A stretch of 55,175 nucleotides of DNA from assembly GCA_045613985.1 (NCBI GenBank), contig JAZLCA010000057.1:1-55175 (forward strand). The letters run 5' to 3'. Source of the stretch: SIG644 sp045613985 (GTDB lineage Bacteria; Bacillota; Clostridia; Oscillospirales; CAG-272). The position numbers and the translations under genes were made by a program. Below, piece by piece: positions 27,288-35,505 of this stretch; the first letter of the stretch is position 1; every line of letters starts with the position of its first letter. The notes below the pieces were generated by a model that saw nothing but the letters and a program-made list of their open reading frames with translations, was not told the origin of the DNA and ran no database searches.

Positions 27288-29447
27288 ATGAATATCATTG
27301 AAGCAATCGCAAAAGAACTTAATCTGACCATTGACCAAGTCGAAAAGACGGTCGCTCTCATCGACGAGGGCAACACCATTCCCTTTATTGCCCGTTACCG
27401 TAAGGAAGTCACGGGAAGTCTGGACGACACCGTCCTGCGCACACTGGAGGAGAGATTGAACTACCTGCGCAACATCGAAAAGCGCAAGGAGGAGGTCCGC
27501 AATCTCATCGATGCGCAGGGCAAATTGACCGACGAGATCATCGCCGCCATCGAAGCCGCCGTCACCATCACCGAGGTGGACGATATCTATCGCCCCTTCC
27601 GCCCTCACCGCAAAACCCGCGCATCGGTCGCCCGTGAAAAGGGACTCGAGCCCCTGGCAGAATTGCTGATGGCACAGGAAAACGAATATACCCCCTCCAT
27701 TGAAGAGCAGGCCACTGCTTATATCGACGAGGAAAAGGGCGTCAAATCGGCCGAAGAGGCGCTGGCCGGTGCCCGCGACATCATTGCCGAGGACGTATCG
27801 GACAACGCAGAGTACCGCAAGGCCCTGCGCCGTCAGACTTTTTCGTACGGCTCGCTCGTCGTACGCGCCGCGAAAGAAGAAGATTCGGTCTACAGCCAGT
27901 ATTATGAATACGAGGAGCCGCTCAAGAAGGTGGCCCCCCACCGCGTGCTGGCCATCAACCGTGGCGAAAAAGAGGAATTTTTGAAGGTCAGCGTGACCGT
28001 TCCCGCCGATATCGTGCTCAATTATCTGTTCAACTGTGTAGTCAAAAACCCGGGCAGCCCCGCCGCACAACACGTTACTGCCGCTGTCGTGGACAGCTAC
28101 GACCGTTTGATCTCGCCCTCCATTGAACGCGAAATCCGCAACGATATGTTCGATGCCGCCTGCGAAGGCGCCATCAAGGTATTCGCGGATAACCTTTCTC
28201 ACCTGCTCATGCAGTCGCCCCTGAAGGGCAAGACGGTGCTGGGCTTCGACCCCGGCTACGTCAACGGCTGCAAGCTGGCCGTTGTCGATAAGACAGGCAA
28301 GGTCATCGACACGGGCGTTATCTATCCGACCAAGCCCCGCCAGCGCACCGAAGAGGCCAAGCGCGTCCTTCGCCGCATGATCCACACCCACAAGGTCGAC
28401 GTCATCGCCATCGGCAACGGCACGGCCTCCAAGGAAAGCGAGATCTTCGTTGCCGAGCTTTTGCACGAAATTGAAGACGACTGCAAATATATCATTATCA
28501 GCGAGGCAGGCGCCTCCATCTACTCCGCCTCCAAGCTGGCGGCCGAGGAATTCCCCGAGTTTGACGTTATGCAGCGCAGTGCCGTTTCGATCGCTCGCCG
28601 CTTGCAGGATCCGCTGGCCGAGCTGGTCAAGATCGATCCCAAGGGCATCGGTGTCGGTCAGTATCAGCACGACATGAAGCCCGCCCGCCTGGACGAGGCC
28701 TTGACCGGTGTCGTCGAGGACTGCGTCAACGCCGTCGGTATCGATATCAACACGGCATCCCATTCCCTCTTGTCTTATATTTCGGGCATCAATACGACCA
28801 GCGCCAAGAACATCGTCAAGTACCGCGAGGAAAACGGTGAGTTTACTTCTCGCGCTCAACTCTTGAAGGTTCCCCGCATCGGTGCCAAGGCCTACGAGCA
28901 ATGCGCCGGATTTTTGCGCGTACCGGGATCGAAAGAGATTTTGGATAATACCGCCGTTCACCCCGAATCCTATGCGACCGCTCGCGCCCTGATCGCTCTG
29001 TTTGGCTACTCCGCCGAGGACGTCAGAGCAGGACATCTGTCCTCGTTGGGTGCAAAAGTACGCGAGATGGGTGTGGCTAACGTGTGTGAAAAGCTGGGCG
29101 TGGGTGAACCCACCCTGCTCGATATCGTGGCCGAGTTGGAAAAACCGGGCCGCGACCTGCGCGATACTCTGCCTCCTCCCGAGCTTCGTACCGACGTCAT
29201 GGATTTGTCCGATCTGAAACCGGATATGATACTCAAGGGTACCGTCCGCAACGTCATTGACTTCGGCGCCTTTGTGGATATCGGCGTCCACCAGGACGGT
29301 CTGGTCCACATTTCCGAGTTGTCCGATCGCTTCGTCAAGCATCCCTCCGAGGTCGTCTCGGTCGGCGACGTCGTCACCGTCCGCGTCCTCGCCGTGGATG
29401 TAAAGAAGAAGAGAATTTCTCTGTCGATGAAGAGTAAGAAAGAGTAA
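27288..29447 (+). CDS. tex: RNA-binding transcription accessory protein Tex
   Basis: A 719-aa member of the Tex/YhgF family, nucleic-acid-binding proteins related to eukaryotic Spt6. Order: N-terminal helical region (IIEAIAKELNLTIDQVEKT), the PFIARYRKE motif, a YqgF-like domain beginning VLGFDPGYVNGCKLAVVD near residue 320, helix-hairpin-helix motifs (NTASHSLLSYISGI, RSQLL-type repeat about 500-560) and a C-terminal S1 domain (GTVRNVIDFGAFVDIGVHQ) near 650-719. The length is normal. GGAGAAAG precedes the ATG. A GGGGGAAACTTCTT hairpin follows the stop at 29455. Confidence 0.95.
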   Translation: MNIIEAIAKELNLTIDQVEKTVALIDEGNTIPFIARYRKEVTGSLDDTVLRTLEERLNYLRNIEKRKEEVRNLIDAQGKLTDEIIAAIEAAVTITEVDDIYRPFRPHRKTRASVAREKGLEPLAELLMAQENEYTPSIEEQATAYIDEEKGVKSAEEALAGARDIIAEDVSDNAEYRKALRRQTFSYGSLVVRAAKEEDSVYSQYYEYEEPLKKVAPHRVLAINRGEKEEFLKVSVTVPADIVLNYLFNCVVKNPGSPAAQHVTAAVVDSYDRLISPSIEREIRNDMFDAACEGAIKVFADNLSHLLMQSPLKGKTVLGFDPGYVNGCKLAVVDKTGKVIDTGVIYPTKPRQRTEEAKRVLRRMIHTHKVDVIAIGNGTASKESEIFVAELLHEIEDDCKYIIISEAGASIYSASKLAAEEFPEFDVMQRSAVSIARRLQDPLAELVKIDPKGIGVGQYQHDMKPARLDEALTGVVEDCVNAVGIDINTASHSLLSYISGINTTSAKNIVKYREENGEFTSRAQLLKVPRIGAKAYEQCAGFLRVPGSKEILDNTAVHPESYATARALIALFGYSAEDVRAGHLSSLGAKVREMGVANVCEKLGVGEPTLLDIVAELEKPGRDLRDTLPPPELRTDVMDLSDLKPDMILKGTVRNVIDFGAFVDIGVHQDGLVHISELSDRFVKHPSEVVSVGDVVTVRVLAVDVKKKRISLSMKSKKE

Positions 29448-29454
29448 GGGTACG

Positions 29455-29488
29455 CTGGGGGAAACTTCTTGAAAGAAGTTTCCCCCAG
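29455..29488 (+). terminator. Terminator-like hairpin after tex
   Basis: Sixteen-base arms, 29455-29470 and 29473-29488, pair perfectly (CTGGGGGAAACTTCTT and its complement). No T-run follows. It is also the outer end of the left intergenic repeat. Confidence 0.7.
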
Positions 29489-29851
29489 ACCCCCTTTAAG
29501 AACTTAATGTAAGGGAAAAGAAACATTTTCCCAAGCACCTTCTTCTTTCCCTCGTAGGGACCGGCCTTTCGGACAGTCCCTTCCTATCTCAGCAATAGCT
29601 ACCGCAAGAAGTGGGGCCCTCTCCTCGCTCCGCTCGGCATAAATCTGCTTTGCAGATTTACTCCGTCCCCCTTCCCCTTCTTCTCCACAAATTTAGAATT
29701 GCTTTAACAAATTTTGCTTTCCATATCTGCCGCTCGTGTTGGCTTGACGGCGAGAGATGCATTTGAAAGCTTCATGTCTTTCTCCTCTATCTTCTTTGAA
29801 GAACGGCACGGAAAGGGAGGCCTCGGAAGGAACGTCCGGGCGTGTTTCTTG

Positions 29852-29881
29852 GTTACTTCTTGTCACGAGACAAGAAGTAAC
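29852..29881. repeat. Conserved hairpin inside the left repeat
   Basis: GTTACTTCTTGTC (29852-29864) pairs perfectly with 29869-29881 around ACGA. The counterpart in the right repeat is at 31593-31622 and has different but still fully paired arms. Confidence 0.8.
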
Positions 29882-30059
29882 ACAAAAGCCGGCGCAGCGA
29901 ACGCGCGCCGCAGGCGCAGTGTGAGCGTACGTAGGCGAAGCCGTTTAATATTTCTCCTTTTCTGTTTTTAATATATTAAAATATCTTCTGTTTTTTCGTT
30001 GTTTATTCACACTTTGTCCACCTTGGGTTGTCACACTTGCACAACTGCGCCCATTGAAT

Positions 30060-30105
30060 TTTGGGAAATGTCCCACTTCCCAAACGACACAAAATTTGGT
30101 ACAAT
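30060..30105 (+). promoter_or_regulatory. Candidate promoter and operator-like palindrome of the ABC ATPase gene
   Basis: TTCCCA (30077-30082), 17 bases, then TACAAT (30100-30105) is a plausible sigma-A promoter. A perfect 8-bp inverted repeat TTTGGGAA (30060-30067) and TTCCCAAA (30077-30084), nine bases apart, overlaps the -35 box and could bind a repressor. Both were read by eye. Confidence 0.45.
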
Positions 30106-30170
30106 ATTATAGCAAAACTATAGAATTTCATAGTGCTAAATATGTCATAAATATTCAGGAGGTTTTACCC

Positions 30171-31322
30171 ATGGCAAGCATTTCCCTTCGTCACATTTAT
30201 AAGAAATACCCCGGCGGCGTTACCGCAGTATCTGTCTTCAACCTGGAAGTTAAGGATAAGGAATTTCTCGTTCTGGTCGGTCCTTCCGGTTGTGGTAAGT
30301 CCACGACTCTGCGTATGATCGCAGGTCTGGAAGAGATCACCGAGGGTGAGCTGTTCATCGGCGACCGTCTGGTCAACGACGTTGCTCCCAAGGACAGAAA
30401 GATCGCGATGGTATTCCAGAACTACGCTCTGTACCCCCACATGACCGTATTCGAGAACATGGCATTCGGTCTGAAGCTGAACAAGACGCCGAAGGAAGAA
30501 ATCAAGAGACGCGTTGAGGACGCTGCCCGCGTTCTGGACATCACCCACCTGCTCGACCGTAAGCCCAAGGCTCTGTCCGGTGGTCAGAAGCAGCGTGTTG
30601 CTCTGGGTCGTGCAATCGTTCGTCACCCCGCAGTCTTCTTGCTCGACGAGCCTCTGTCCAACTTGGACGCTAAGCTCCGTGCTGCCATGAGAACTGAGCT
30701 GACCAAGCTGCACCAGAGAGTTCAGACCACGTTCGTATACGTTACCCACGACCAGGTCGAGGCTATGACCATGGCTACCCGTATCGTCGTTATGAAGGAC
30801 GGTCTGATCCAGCAGGTCGACACTCCTCAGAACCTGTACGATTCTCCTTGCAACAAGTTCGTTGCAGGCTTCATCGGTACTCCTCAGATGAACTTCATCG
30901 ACGGCCGTCTGGAGCAGAAGGGCGAGGATCTCTACTTCGCATTCGATCGCATCACCGAGGTCAACATGAAGCCTCAGGTTGAGCCCGTACTCATCAAGCT
31001 GCCCGCAGAAAAGGCTACCAACCCCGCCGTCAAGGATTACATCGGCAAGGAAGTCATCGCTGGTCTGCGTCCCGAGTGCATCCACGACGATGCTGCAAGC
31101 CTGGAGCTGTTTGCTGACGCTGTTGTTGATACCGACGTTGAAGTTACCGAGCTTATGGGTGCTGAAATCTACCTGTACCTCAAGGTGGGTGACGAAGCTA
31201 AACTGACCGCTCGCGTTTCTTCCCGTTCCACCTCTCGCGCAGGCGACAAGATTCAGGTTGCATTCGACACCTCCAGAATCCACCTGTTCGACAAGGACAC
31301 CGAGCGTTGCATCGCTCACTAA
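30171..31322 (+). CDS. Sugar ABC transporter ATP-binding protein (MsmK/UgpC/MalK type)
   Basis: A 383-aa importer ATPase. Walker A GPSGCGKST near residue 37, LSGGQKQR signature, Walker B VFLLDEPLSNLDAK, then a C-terminal regulatory OB-fold (TOBE) region from about residue 240. Such subunits energise carbohydrate importers and one copy often serves several permeases. No permease or binding-protein gene is adjacent, so it is probably the shared ATPase for importers elsewhere. The ATG at 30171 follows AGGAGG (30157-30162). Codon choice suggests high expression. It is flanked by inverted intergenic repeats. Confidence 0.92.
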   Translation: MASISLRHIYKKYPGGVTAVSVFNLEVKDKEFLVLVGPSGCGKSTTLRMIAGLEEITEGELFIGDRLVNDVAPKDRKIAMVFQNYALYPHMTVFENMAFGLKLNKTPKEEIKRRVEDAARVLDITHLLDRKPKALSGGQKQRVALGRAIVRHPAVFLLDEPLSNLDAKLRAAMRTELTKLHQRVQTTFVYVTHDQVEAMTMATRIVVMKDGLIQQVDTPQNLYDSPCNKFVAGFIGTPQMNFIDGRLEQKGEDLYFAFDRITEVNMKPQVEPVLIKLPAEKATNPAVKDYIGKEVIAGLRPECIHDDAASLELFADAVVDTDVEVTELMGAEIYLYLKVGDEAKLTARVSSRSTSRAGDKIQVAFDTSRIHLFDKDTERCIAH

Positions 31323-31334
31323 TTCAAAAAATTC

Positions 31335-31366
31335 AGGAGCCGCTCAACAGAGCGGCTCCTTTTTTG
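31335..31366 (+). terminator. Terminator of the ABC ATPase gene
   Basis: AGGAGCCGCT (31335-31344) pairs with AGCGGCTCCT (31351-31360), followed by TTTTTG. A textbook intrinsic terminator. Confidence 0.92.
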
Positions 31367-31422
31367 TATGGTGGAGAAGTCGTGGAAGGTGTAACTGAAT
31401 TTTCAACCGACTGCGTAGCCGG

Positions 31423-31958
31423 ACGCTCACACTGTGCCTGCGGCACGCAAAGTTGTACGAGGCTCGGGGAGAAGTTTCTAAAAGCTCAAGCGACTTCTCC
31501 TACGGACGCGTACAAAAAGAGGATATTCAAACTTTTTCAAGACTTTTTCTACAGCCTCGCCCAGCTTCGCGCGCTCGGGGAAATCATGAGATGCCACTTC
31601 TTGGCACGCCCCAAGAAGTGGCGGAAGAAAGGCGCCAAGGCGTTCCCCCTTGGATTCCCCTTTCCGTGCCGCTCTGCATAGAGAAACAGGAGAAAGACAT
31701 AAATCCTTATACTGTGTTGCTCACCACAAAGCCATCACGAGCGGCAGATATGGAAAACAAAATTTGTTAAAGCAATTCTAATATTGTGGAGCGAATGGGG
31801 GAGAGGGCCCCATGAGCTTGCGGTAGCTATTGTTTAGAACAACGCACTCCCCTCCCCTTACAGTGTTAGGAGAAATTGCAGGGACGAGCCTGATTTTTCT
31901 TCTTTTAAAGTTCTTGAGGGGAGTTTGAGGGGAACTTCTTTCAAGAAGTTCCCCTCAA
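31423..31958. repeat. Right copy of the ~0.5-kb intergenic repeat (inverted pair)
   Basis: Reverse-complement counterpart of 29455-29928: a 22-base block at 31423-31444, a perfect 12-bp hairpin at 31593-31622, CCTTTCCGTGCCG (about 31660), a 53-base core at 31729-31781, GAGAGGGCCCC (about 31801), CTTGCGGTAGCTATT (31817-31831) and a 16-bp hairpin at 31925-31958. The 22-base block also occurs at 19928-19949. No credible gene lies in 31367-31967; open frames here read through hairpins and lack a ribosome binding site. Confidence 0.85.
31925..31958 (-). terminator. Hairpin downstream of the ABC exporter gene
   Basis: Arms 31925-31940 (TTGAGGGGAACTTCTT) and 31943-31958 are perfect complements. It lies 9 bases beyond the exporter stop on the minus strand and is the outer end of the right repeat. 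Confidence 0.7.
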
Positions 31959-31967
31959 CGTTCTCTA

Positions 31968-33686
31968 TTACTCTCTGAACTGCTCTCTATACAACTTCGC
32001 GTACATGCCGTCCAGGGCGATCAGCTCGTCGTGACTTCCCTGCTCGGTGATATGTCCGCCGGCAATGACGGCAATTTCGTCTGCATTGCGGATAGTCGAC
32101 AGTCGATGGGCAACGACCAGTGTCGTACGTCCCTCGCACAGCTCATCCAATGCGCCCTGGATCAAGATTTCGGTCGTGTTATCCAAAGCACTCGTCGCCT
32201 CGTCGAGGATCAGAATGGCGGGATCCTTCAAAAAGACGCGGGCAATCGACAATCTCTGCTTCTGACCGCCCGACAATCTCACGCCGCGCTCACCGATGAT
32301 GGTATCATAGCCATCCTCCAGCGTCATGATATAATCGTGAATGTTGGCCCGTTTGGCCGCCTCGATCACTTCTTCTTCGGTTGCATCCAAGCGTCCGTAG
32401 AGAATGTTATCGCGAATGGAGGCGTTGAACAGATAAATATCTTGCTGAACGATACCGATGTTGCGGCGCAGCGAATCCATGGTGATGGAGCGAATGTCCT
32501 GCCCGTCGAGCAAAATGCGGCCCGACTCAACCTTGTAAAAATTGGGGATCAAATGGCAAATGGTCGTCTTTCCGCCGCCGCTGGGGCCGACCAAGGCAAA
32601 CTTTTTGCCCTTGCCGATATCCAGCGTAACGTTATCCAATACGTCCTTGCCCTCCTCGTAGCCGTAAGTCACGCCCTCCAGACGAATGTGTCCCTCCAAG
32701 CGGCCCACCTCTACCGCGCCCTCGGCGTCCTTTTCCACCGGGGTATCCATGATCTCAAGGAAACGCTCAAAGCCGGTCACGCCGTTCTGGAACTGCTCCA
32801 TGAAAGAGATCATAGTCATGACGGGCGAGATGAACAGGTTGATGGAAACGACGAAGGTGGAATAATCGGCAAAATTGATACGACCGTTGTACAAAAACAG
32901 ACCGCCCGCGATCAGTACGATGACGTTGAAAATGTCGGTGACGAAGGCCGTGCCCGAGTGGAAACGCCCCATGGCATTGTAGGCTTTTTGGCGCGCGCGG
33001 ACAAACCACTTGTTGCCCTCCTCAAACTTTTCGCTTTCCTTTTCGGCGTTGGTAAACGCCTTGGTCACGCGAATGCCCGAAATACTGCTTTCCAGCGCCG
33101 CATTGATCTGAGCGGTGGATTGACGGCTCTCCTTAAAAGCATCCCGCATTTTCTTGCGCAAAGAAATGGCGATGATGAGCAAGAACGGCACACAAGCAAA
33201 TACGATCAGGGTCAGGTAAGGGTCGATGGTAAACAAATAAACGAAGGAGACGATGACAGAAATAGACGAGATAATAATGTTTTCAGGGCCATGGTGCGCA
33301 AGCTCGCTGATGTCCATCAGGTCGCTGGTCATGCGGGACATGATCTTACCCGTCTCGTTGTTGTCGTAAAAGTGGAAGGGCAGCTTTTCCAGGTGACGGA
33401 ACATATCACTGCGCATTTGCGCCTGCATCTGCACGCCCATCATGTGACCCTCGTACTGAATGAAAAATTGCAGCAGCATACGGATCACGTAAATGAACAA
33501 CAATCCCACGCCCGCCCACACGATCTCTTTGTATCGCGCCTCGGGAATGAGCGTATTGAGCATGGTACGGGTGATCATCGGGTAGACGACAGCCAGCATG
33601 GCCACCGCCAGTGCCGCCAGCATATCCAGAACGAATAGCTTTGTGTGCGGCTTGTAATACTTCAAAAATCGTTTTAACAGTTTCAT
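31968..33686 (-). CDS. ABC transporter, fused permease and ATPase (multidrug/lipid exporter type)
   Basis: A 572-aa half-size exporter that should work as a dimer. Six membrane helices occupy about residues 15-310. The nucleotide-binding domain has Walker A GPSGGGKTT near residue 370, LSGGQKQR signature, Walker B ILILDEATSALD and the switch His in VVAHRLST. Substrates of this MsbA/LmrA-like group cannot be predicted. CGGAGGCG precedes the ATG. It is transcribed alone from the promoter at 33713-33741, and divergently from a small membrane protein gene. Confidence 0.92.
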   Translation of the reverse strand: MKLLKRFLKYYKPHTKLFVLDMLAALAVAMLAVVYPMITRTMLNTLIPEARYKEIVWAGVGLLFIYVIRMLLQFFIQYEGHMMGVQMQAQMRSDMFRHLEKLPFHFYDNNETGKIMSRMTSDLMDISELAHHGPENIIISSISVIVSFVYLFTIDPYLTLIVFACVPFLLIIAISLRKKMRDAFKESRQSTAQINAALESSISGIRVTKAFTNAEKESEKFEEGNKWFVRARQKAYNAMGRFHSGTAFVTDIFNVIVLIAGGLFLYNGRINFADYSTFVVSINLFISPVMTMISFMEQFQNGVTGFERFLEIMDTPVEKDAEGAVEVGRLEGHIRLEGVTYGYEEGKDVLDNVTLDIGKGKKFALVGPSGGGKTTICHLIPNFYKVESGRILLDGQDIRSITMDSLRRNIGIVQQDIYLFNASIRDNILYGRLDATEEEVIEAAKRANIHDYIMTLEDGYDTIIGERGVRLSGGQKQRLSIARVFLKDPAILILDEATSALDNTTEILIQGALDELCEGRTTLVVAHRLSTIRNADEIAVIAGGHITEQGSHDELIALDGMYAKLYREQFRE

Positions 33687-33712
33687 TTTTTCGCCTCCGT
33701 AAGTACGGCTTC

Positions 33713-33741
33713 ATTGTATCATAATCCCACGGGCGTGTCAA
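33713..33741 (-). promoter_or_regulatory. sigma-A promoter of the ABC exporter gene
   Basis: On the minus strand TTGACA (33736-33741), 17 bases, TACAAT (33713-33718). Confidence 0.8.
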
Positions 33742-33776
33742 GCAAATCACTTGTATTTTTCGATATTTTCCACGCC

Positions 33777-33805
33777 TTGACAAGCACGCCGAGATATGCT
33801 ATAAT
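33777..33805 (+). promoter_or_regulatory. Consensus sigma-A promoter of the 145-aa membrane protein gene
   Basis: A perfect TTGACA (33777-33782), 17 bases and a perfect TATAAT (33800-33805). The RBS AAAAGGAGA follows and the ATG is at 33832. Confidence 0.88.
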
Positions 33806-33831
33806 GAAAAAAACGACAAAAGGAGACCGTC

Positions 33832-34269
33832 ATGAACAGATCCATTTCCGCGCGGCATATCATTCCCGCCGTTTGCTACGCCCTTTTGTTTTCGGGATTT
33901 ATCCTGATCACCGTCCTCGCCTTCGCTCTCGATTTTTCAAACAGTGAAGTTTTGAAGGACACCGGTATGCTGGGCCTGATCGTGTTGCTTTTTGCGGCAG
34001 CCGTCAAGGGTGTCCTTATCGTTATCGGCGTCGGAGGAGCCGTTATGCTGCTCTTTCCTCTCATCTTCTCAGCCGCCAATATCACCAAACAGCAACGCAA
34101 GCTGACGGTCGCTTGCCTGGTATTTGACGTTTTGCTCACGATCATATATCTGCCTGCGTTTCTTCTCTCCTTGCCCACCGTAAACGCATTGATCTTTGGC
34201 AGCGGCTTCGCTTTGGTTTTGACCGCTCTGATATCCAACGCTTGCGCCCTCAAAAAAGCGCAGCTGTAA
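33832..34269 (+). CDS. Small four-helix membrane protein, unknown function
   Basis: I do not recognise this 145-aa protein. It has four hydrophobic segments at about residues 10-33, 44-66, 67-85 and 92-138 (the last probably two helices separated by a short turn), with short loops and a positively charged KQQRK stretch before the third or fourth helix. There is no signal for enzymatic function. AAAAGGAGACC is well placed before the ATG, the promoter is full consensus and a terminator follows, so the gene is very likely real and independently transcribed. It is divergent from the ABC exporter, which might hint at shared regulation. Confidence 0.75.
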   Translation: MNRSISARHIIPAVCYALLFSGFILITVLAFALDFSNSEVLKDTGMLGLIVLLFAAAVKGVLIVIGVGGAVMLLFPLIFSAANITKQQRKLTVACLVFDVLLTIIYLPAFLLSLPTVNALIFGSGFALVLTALISNACALKKAQL

Positions 34270-34280
34270 CGCAACAAATT

Positions 34281-34332
34281 GCCCGTGCCATGGCAAACCT
34301 GTACGGAACAGGTGCGCCGCGCGGGCTTTTTG
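34281..34332 (+). terminator. Branched terminator after the 145-aa membrane protein gene
   Basis: GCCCGTGC (34281-34288) pairs with GCGCGGGC (34319-34326, one G-U pair), enclosing an ACCTGT/ACAGGT hairpin, and TTTTTG follows. Confidence 0.75.
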
Positions 34333-34353
34333 TATGAAATTCCCCACCCTCCC

Positions 34354-34382
34354 TTGACTTTATCACACCAACATGGTATAAT
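34354..34382 (+). promoter_or_regulatory. sigma-A promoter of the pit operon
   Basis: TTGACT (34354-34359), 17 bases, TATAAT (34377-34382). The ATG of the transporter is about 40 bases downstream. No pho box was recognised. Confidence 0.82.
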
Positions 34383-34424
34383 GGCAGTAATAAGCGCACC
34401 TGAGCGAATCACGAGGTAACATCT

Positions 34425-35471
34425 ATGGAAATGCAATATTTTATCAATCAAATGCTCGCCAATCCCTTGCTTTTGATCGCCGTCGTGCTGACACTGGGTG
34501 TCATTCTGGTCAACGGTTGGACGGATGCGCCCAACGCCATTGCCACCTGCGTGGTCACCCGCTGTATGTCGGCCCGCGCCGCCATCATTATGGCCGCCAT
34601 ATTCAACTTCTTGGGTGTTTACGTCATGACCATGCTCAGCCCCAAGGTCGCCCAGACCATCACCAGCATGGTGGACTTTGGCTCCGATCCCGATCTGGCG
34701 ATCATCGCCCTATCGGCCGCCATGTTCGCCATCGTCACCTGGGCGTCGGTCGCCTTCATCTTCGGCATTCCTACCAGCGAAAGCCACGCTCTCATCGCGG
34801 GTTTGACCGGCAGTGCCATTGCTCTGCACGGCAGCTTTGATGCCGTCAACGGAAGCGAGTGGGTCAAGGTTTTGTACGGCATCGTCATTTCCGTCACTCT
34901 TGGCTTCGGTCTTGGCTGGCTGGTCTGCAAGCTGGTCACCAAGCTGTTCTTCCATATGGAACGTAAAAAGACCGAGCCCATCTTCAAATACGCCCAGATC
35001 GCCGGCGCAGCCTACTCTGCTTTCATGCACGGCGCACAGGACGGCCAGAAATTTATGGGCATTATCATTCTTTGCCTGTTCATGTCGCAGGGCAAGCCCA
35101 TCCCGGCCAACATGGAGCCCGCCACCTGGATCATGGTGCTGTGTGCTGTGATCATGGCCCTCGGTACTGCCATCGGCGGCAAAAAGATCATTAAATCGGT
35201 GGGCATGGACATGGTCAAGCTGGAAAAGTACCAAGGCTTCTCGGCAGACCTGGCCGCCTCCTCTTCCCTGCTTCTTTGCTCGCTGTTCAGTCTGCCCGTC
35301 TCCACCACCCACGCAAAAACCACCGCCATTATGGGCGTCGGAGCGGTCAAAAACGTCAAGGCCATCAACTTCGGTGTGGTCAAGGAAATGTGCCTGACCT
35401 GGGTGCTGACCTTCCCCGGCTGCGGTTTGATCGGTTTCCTTATGACCAAGCTGTTTATGTTTATTTTCTGA
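34425..35471 (+). CDS. pit: Inorganic phosphate transporter, PiT family
   Basis: A 348-aa low-affinity phosphate:cation symporter of the plasma membrane. The duplicated PiT signatures are visible as VNGWTDAPNAIATCVVTR in the N-terminal half and SLPVSTTHAKTTAIMGVGAV in the C-terminal half, and about ten hydrophobic helices can be drawn. A PTSESHALIAGLTGSAI segment with a conserved Ser-His lies at about residue 115. GAGGTAACATCT precedes the ATG. The DUF47 partner follows after 34 bases, the usual pairing for this family. Confidence 0.93.
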   Translation: MEMQYFINQMLANPLLLIAVVLTLGVILVNGWTDAPNAIATCVVTRCMSARAAIIMAAIFNFLGVYVMTMLSPKVAQTITSMVDFGSDPDLAIIALSAAMFAIVTWASVAFIFGIPTSESHALIAGLTGSAIALHGSFDAVNGSEWVKVLYGIVISVTLGFGLGWLVCKLVTKLFFHMERKKTEPIFKYAQIAGAAYSAFMHGAQDGQKFMGIIILCLFMSQGKPIPANMEPATWIMVLCAVIMALGTAIGGKKIIKSVGMDMVKLEKYQGFSADLAASSSLLLCSLFSLPVSTTHAKTTAIMGVGAVKNVKAINFGVVKEMCLTWVLTFPGCGLIGFLMTKLFMFIF

Positions 35472-35505
35472 TATATTCCGAACGAAAGAAAGGATCAAGA
35501 CAACC

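Larger units (their letters stand above)
29455..29928. repeat. Left copy of a ~0.5-kb intergenic repeat (inverted pair)
   Basis: This stretch between tex and the ABC ATPase gene holds no credible gene. Ordered blocks match, in reverse orientation, the region 31423-31958: a GGGGGAAACTTCTT hairpin (29455-29488), AATAGCTACCGCAAG (29594-29608), GGGGCCCTCTC (about 29613), a 53-base core at 29693-29745 (51 of 53 bases match), TTCATGTCTTTCTCCT, CGGCACGGAAAGG, a 13-bp hairpin at 29852-29881, and a 22-base block at 29907-29928 (21 of 22). Sequence between the blocks differs. Remaining bases 29929-30076 are AT-rich with no feature seen. Confidence 0.85.

Noticed and set aside
29714..29971. 85-aa frame in the left intergenic repeat
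   Set aside because: It reads through both the 53-base core and a hairpin, ends in a low-complexity Arg/Ser tract, has no RBS, and the matching right copy does not keep the frame.
31307..31770. Frames of 124 and 105 aa after the ABC ATPase gene
   Set aside because: The first starts inside the ATPase gene and crosses its terminator; both run over repeat hairpins and lack a ribosome binding site.
29455..31958. Composite transposon carrying the ABC ATPase
   Set aside because: No transposase, no terminal IS-like repeat ends and no target duplication visible; the gene's strong codon bias fits native high expression.
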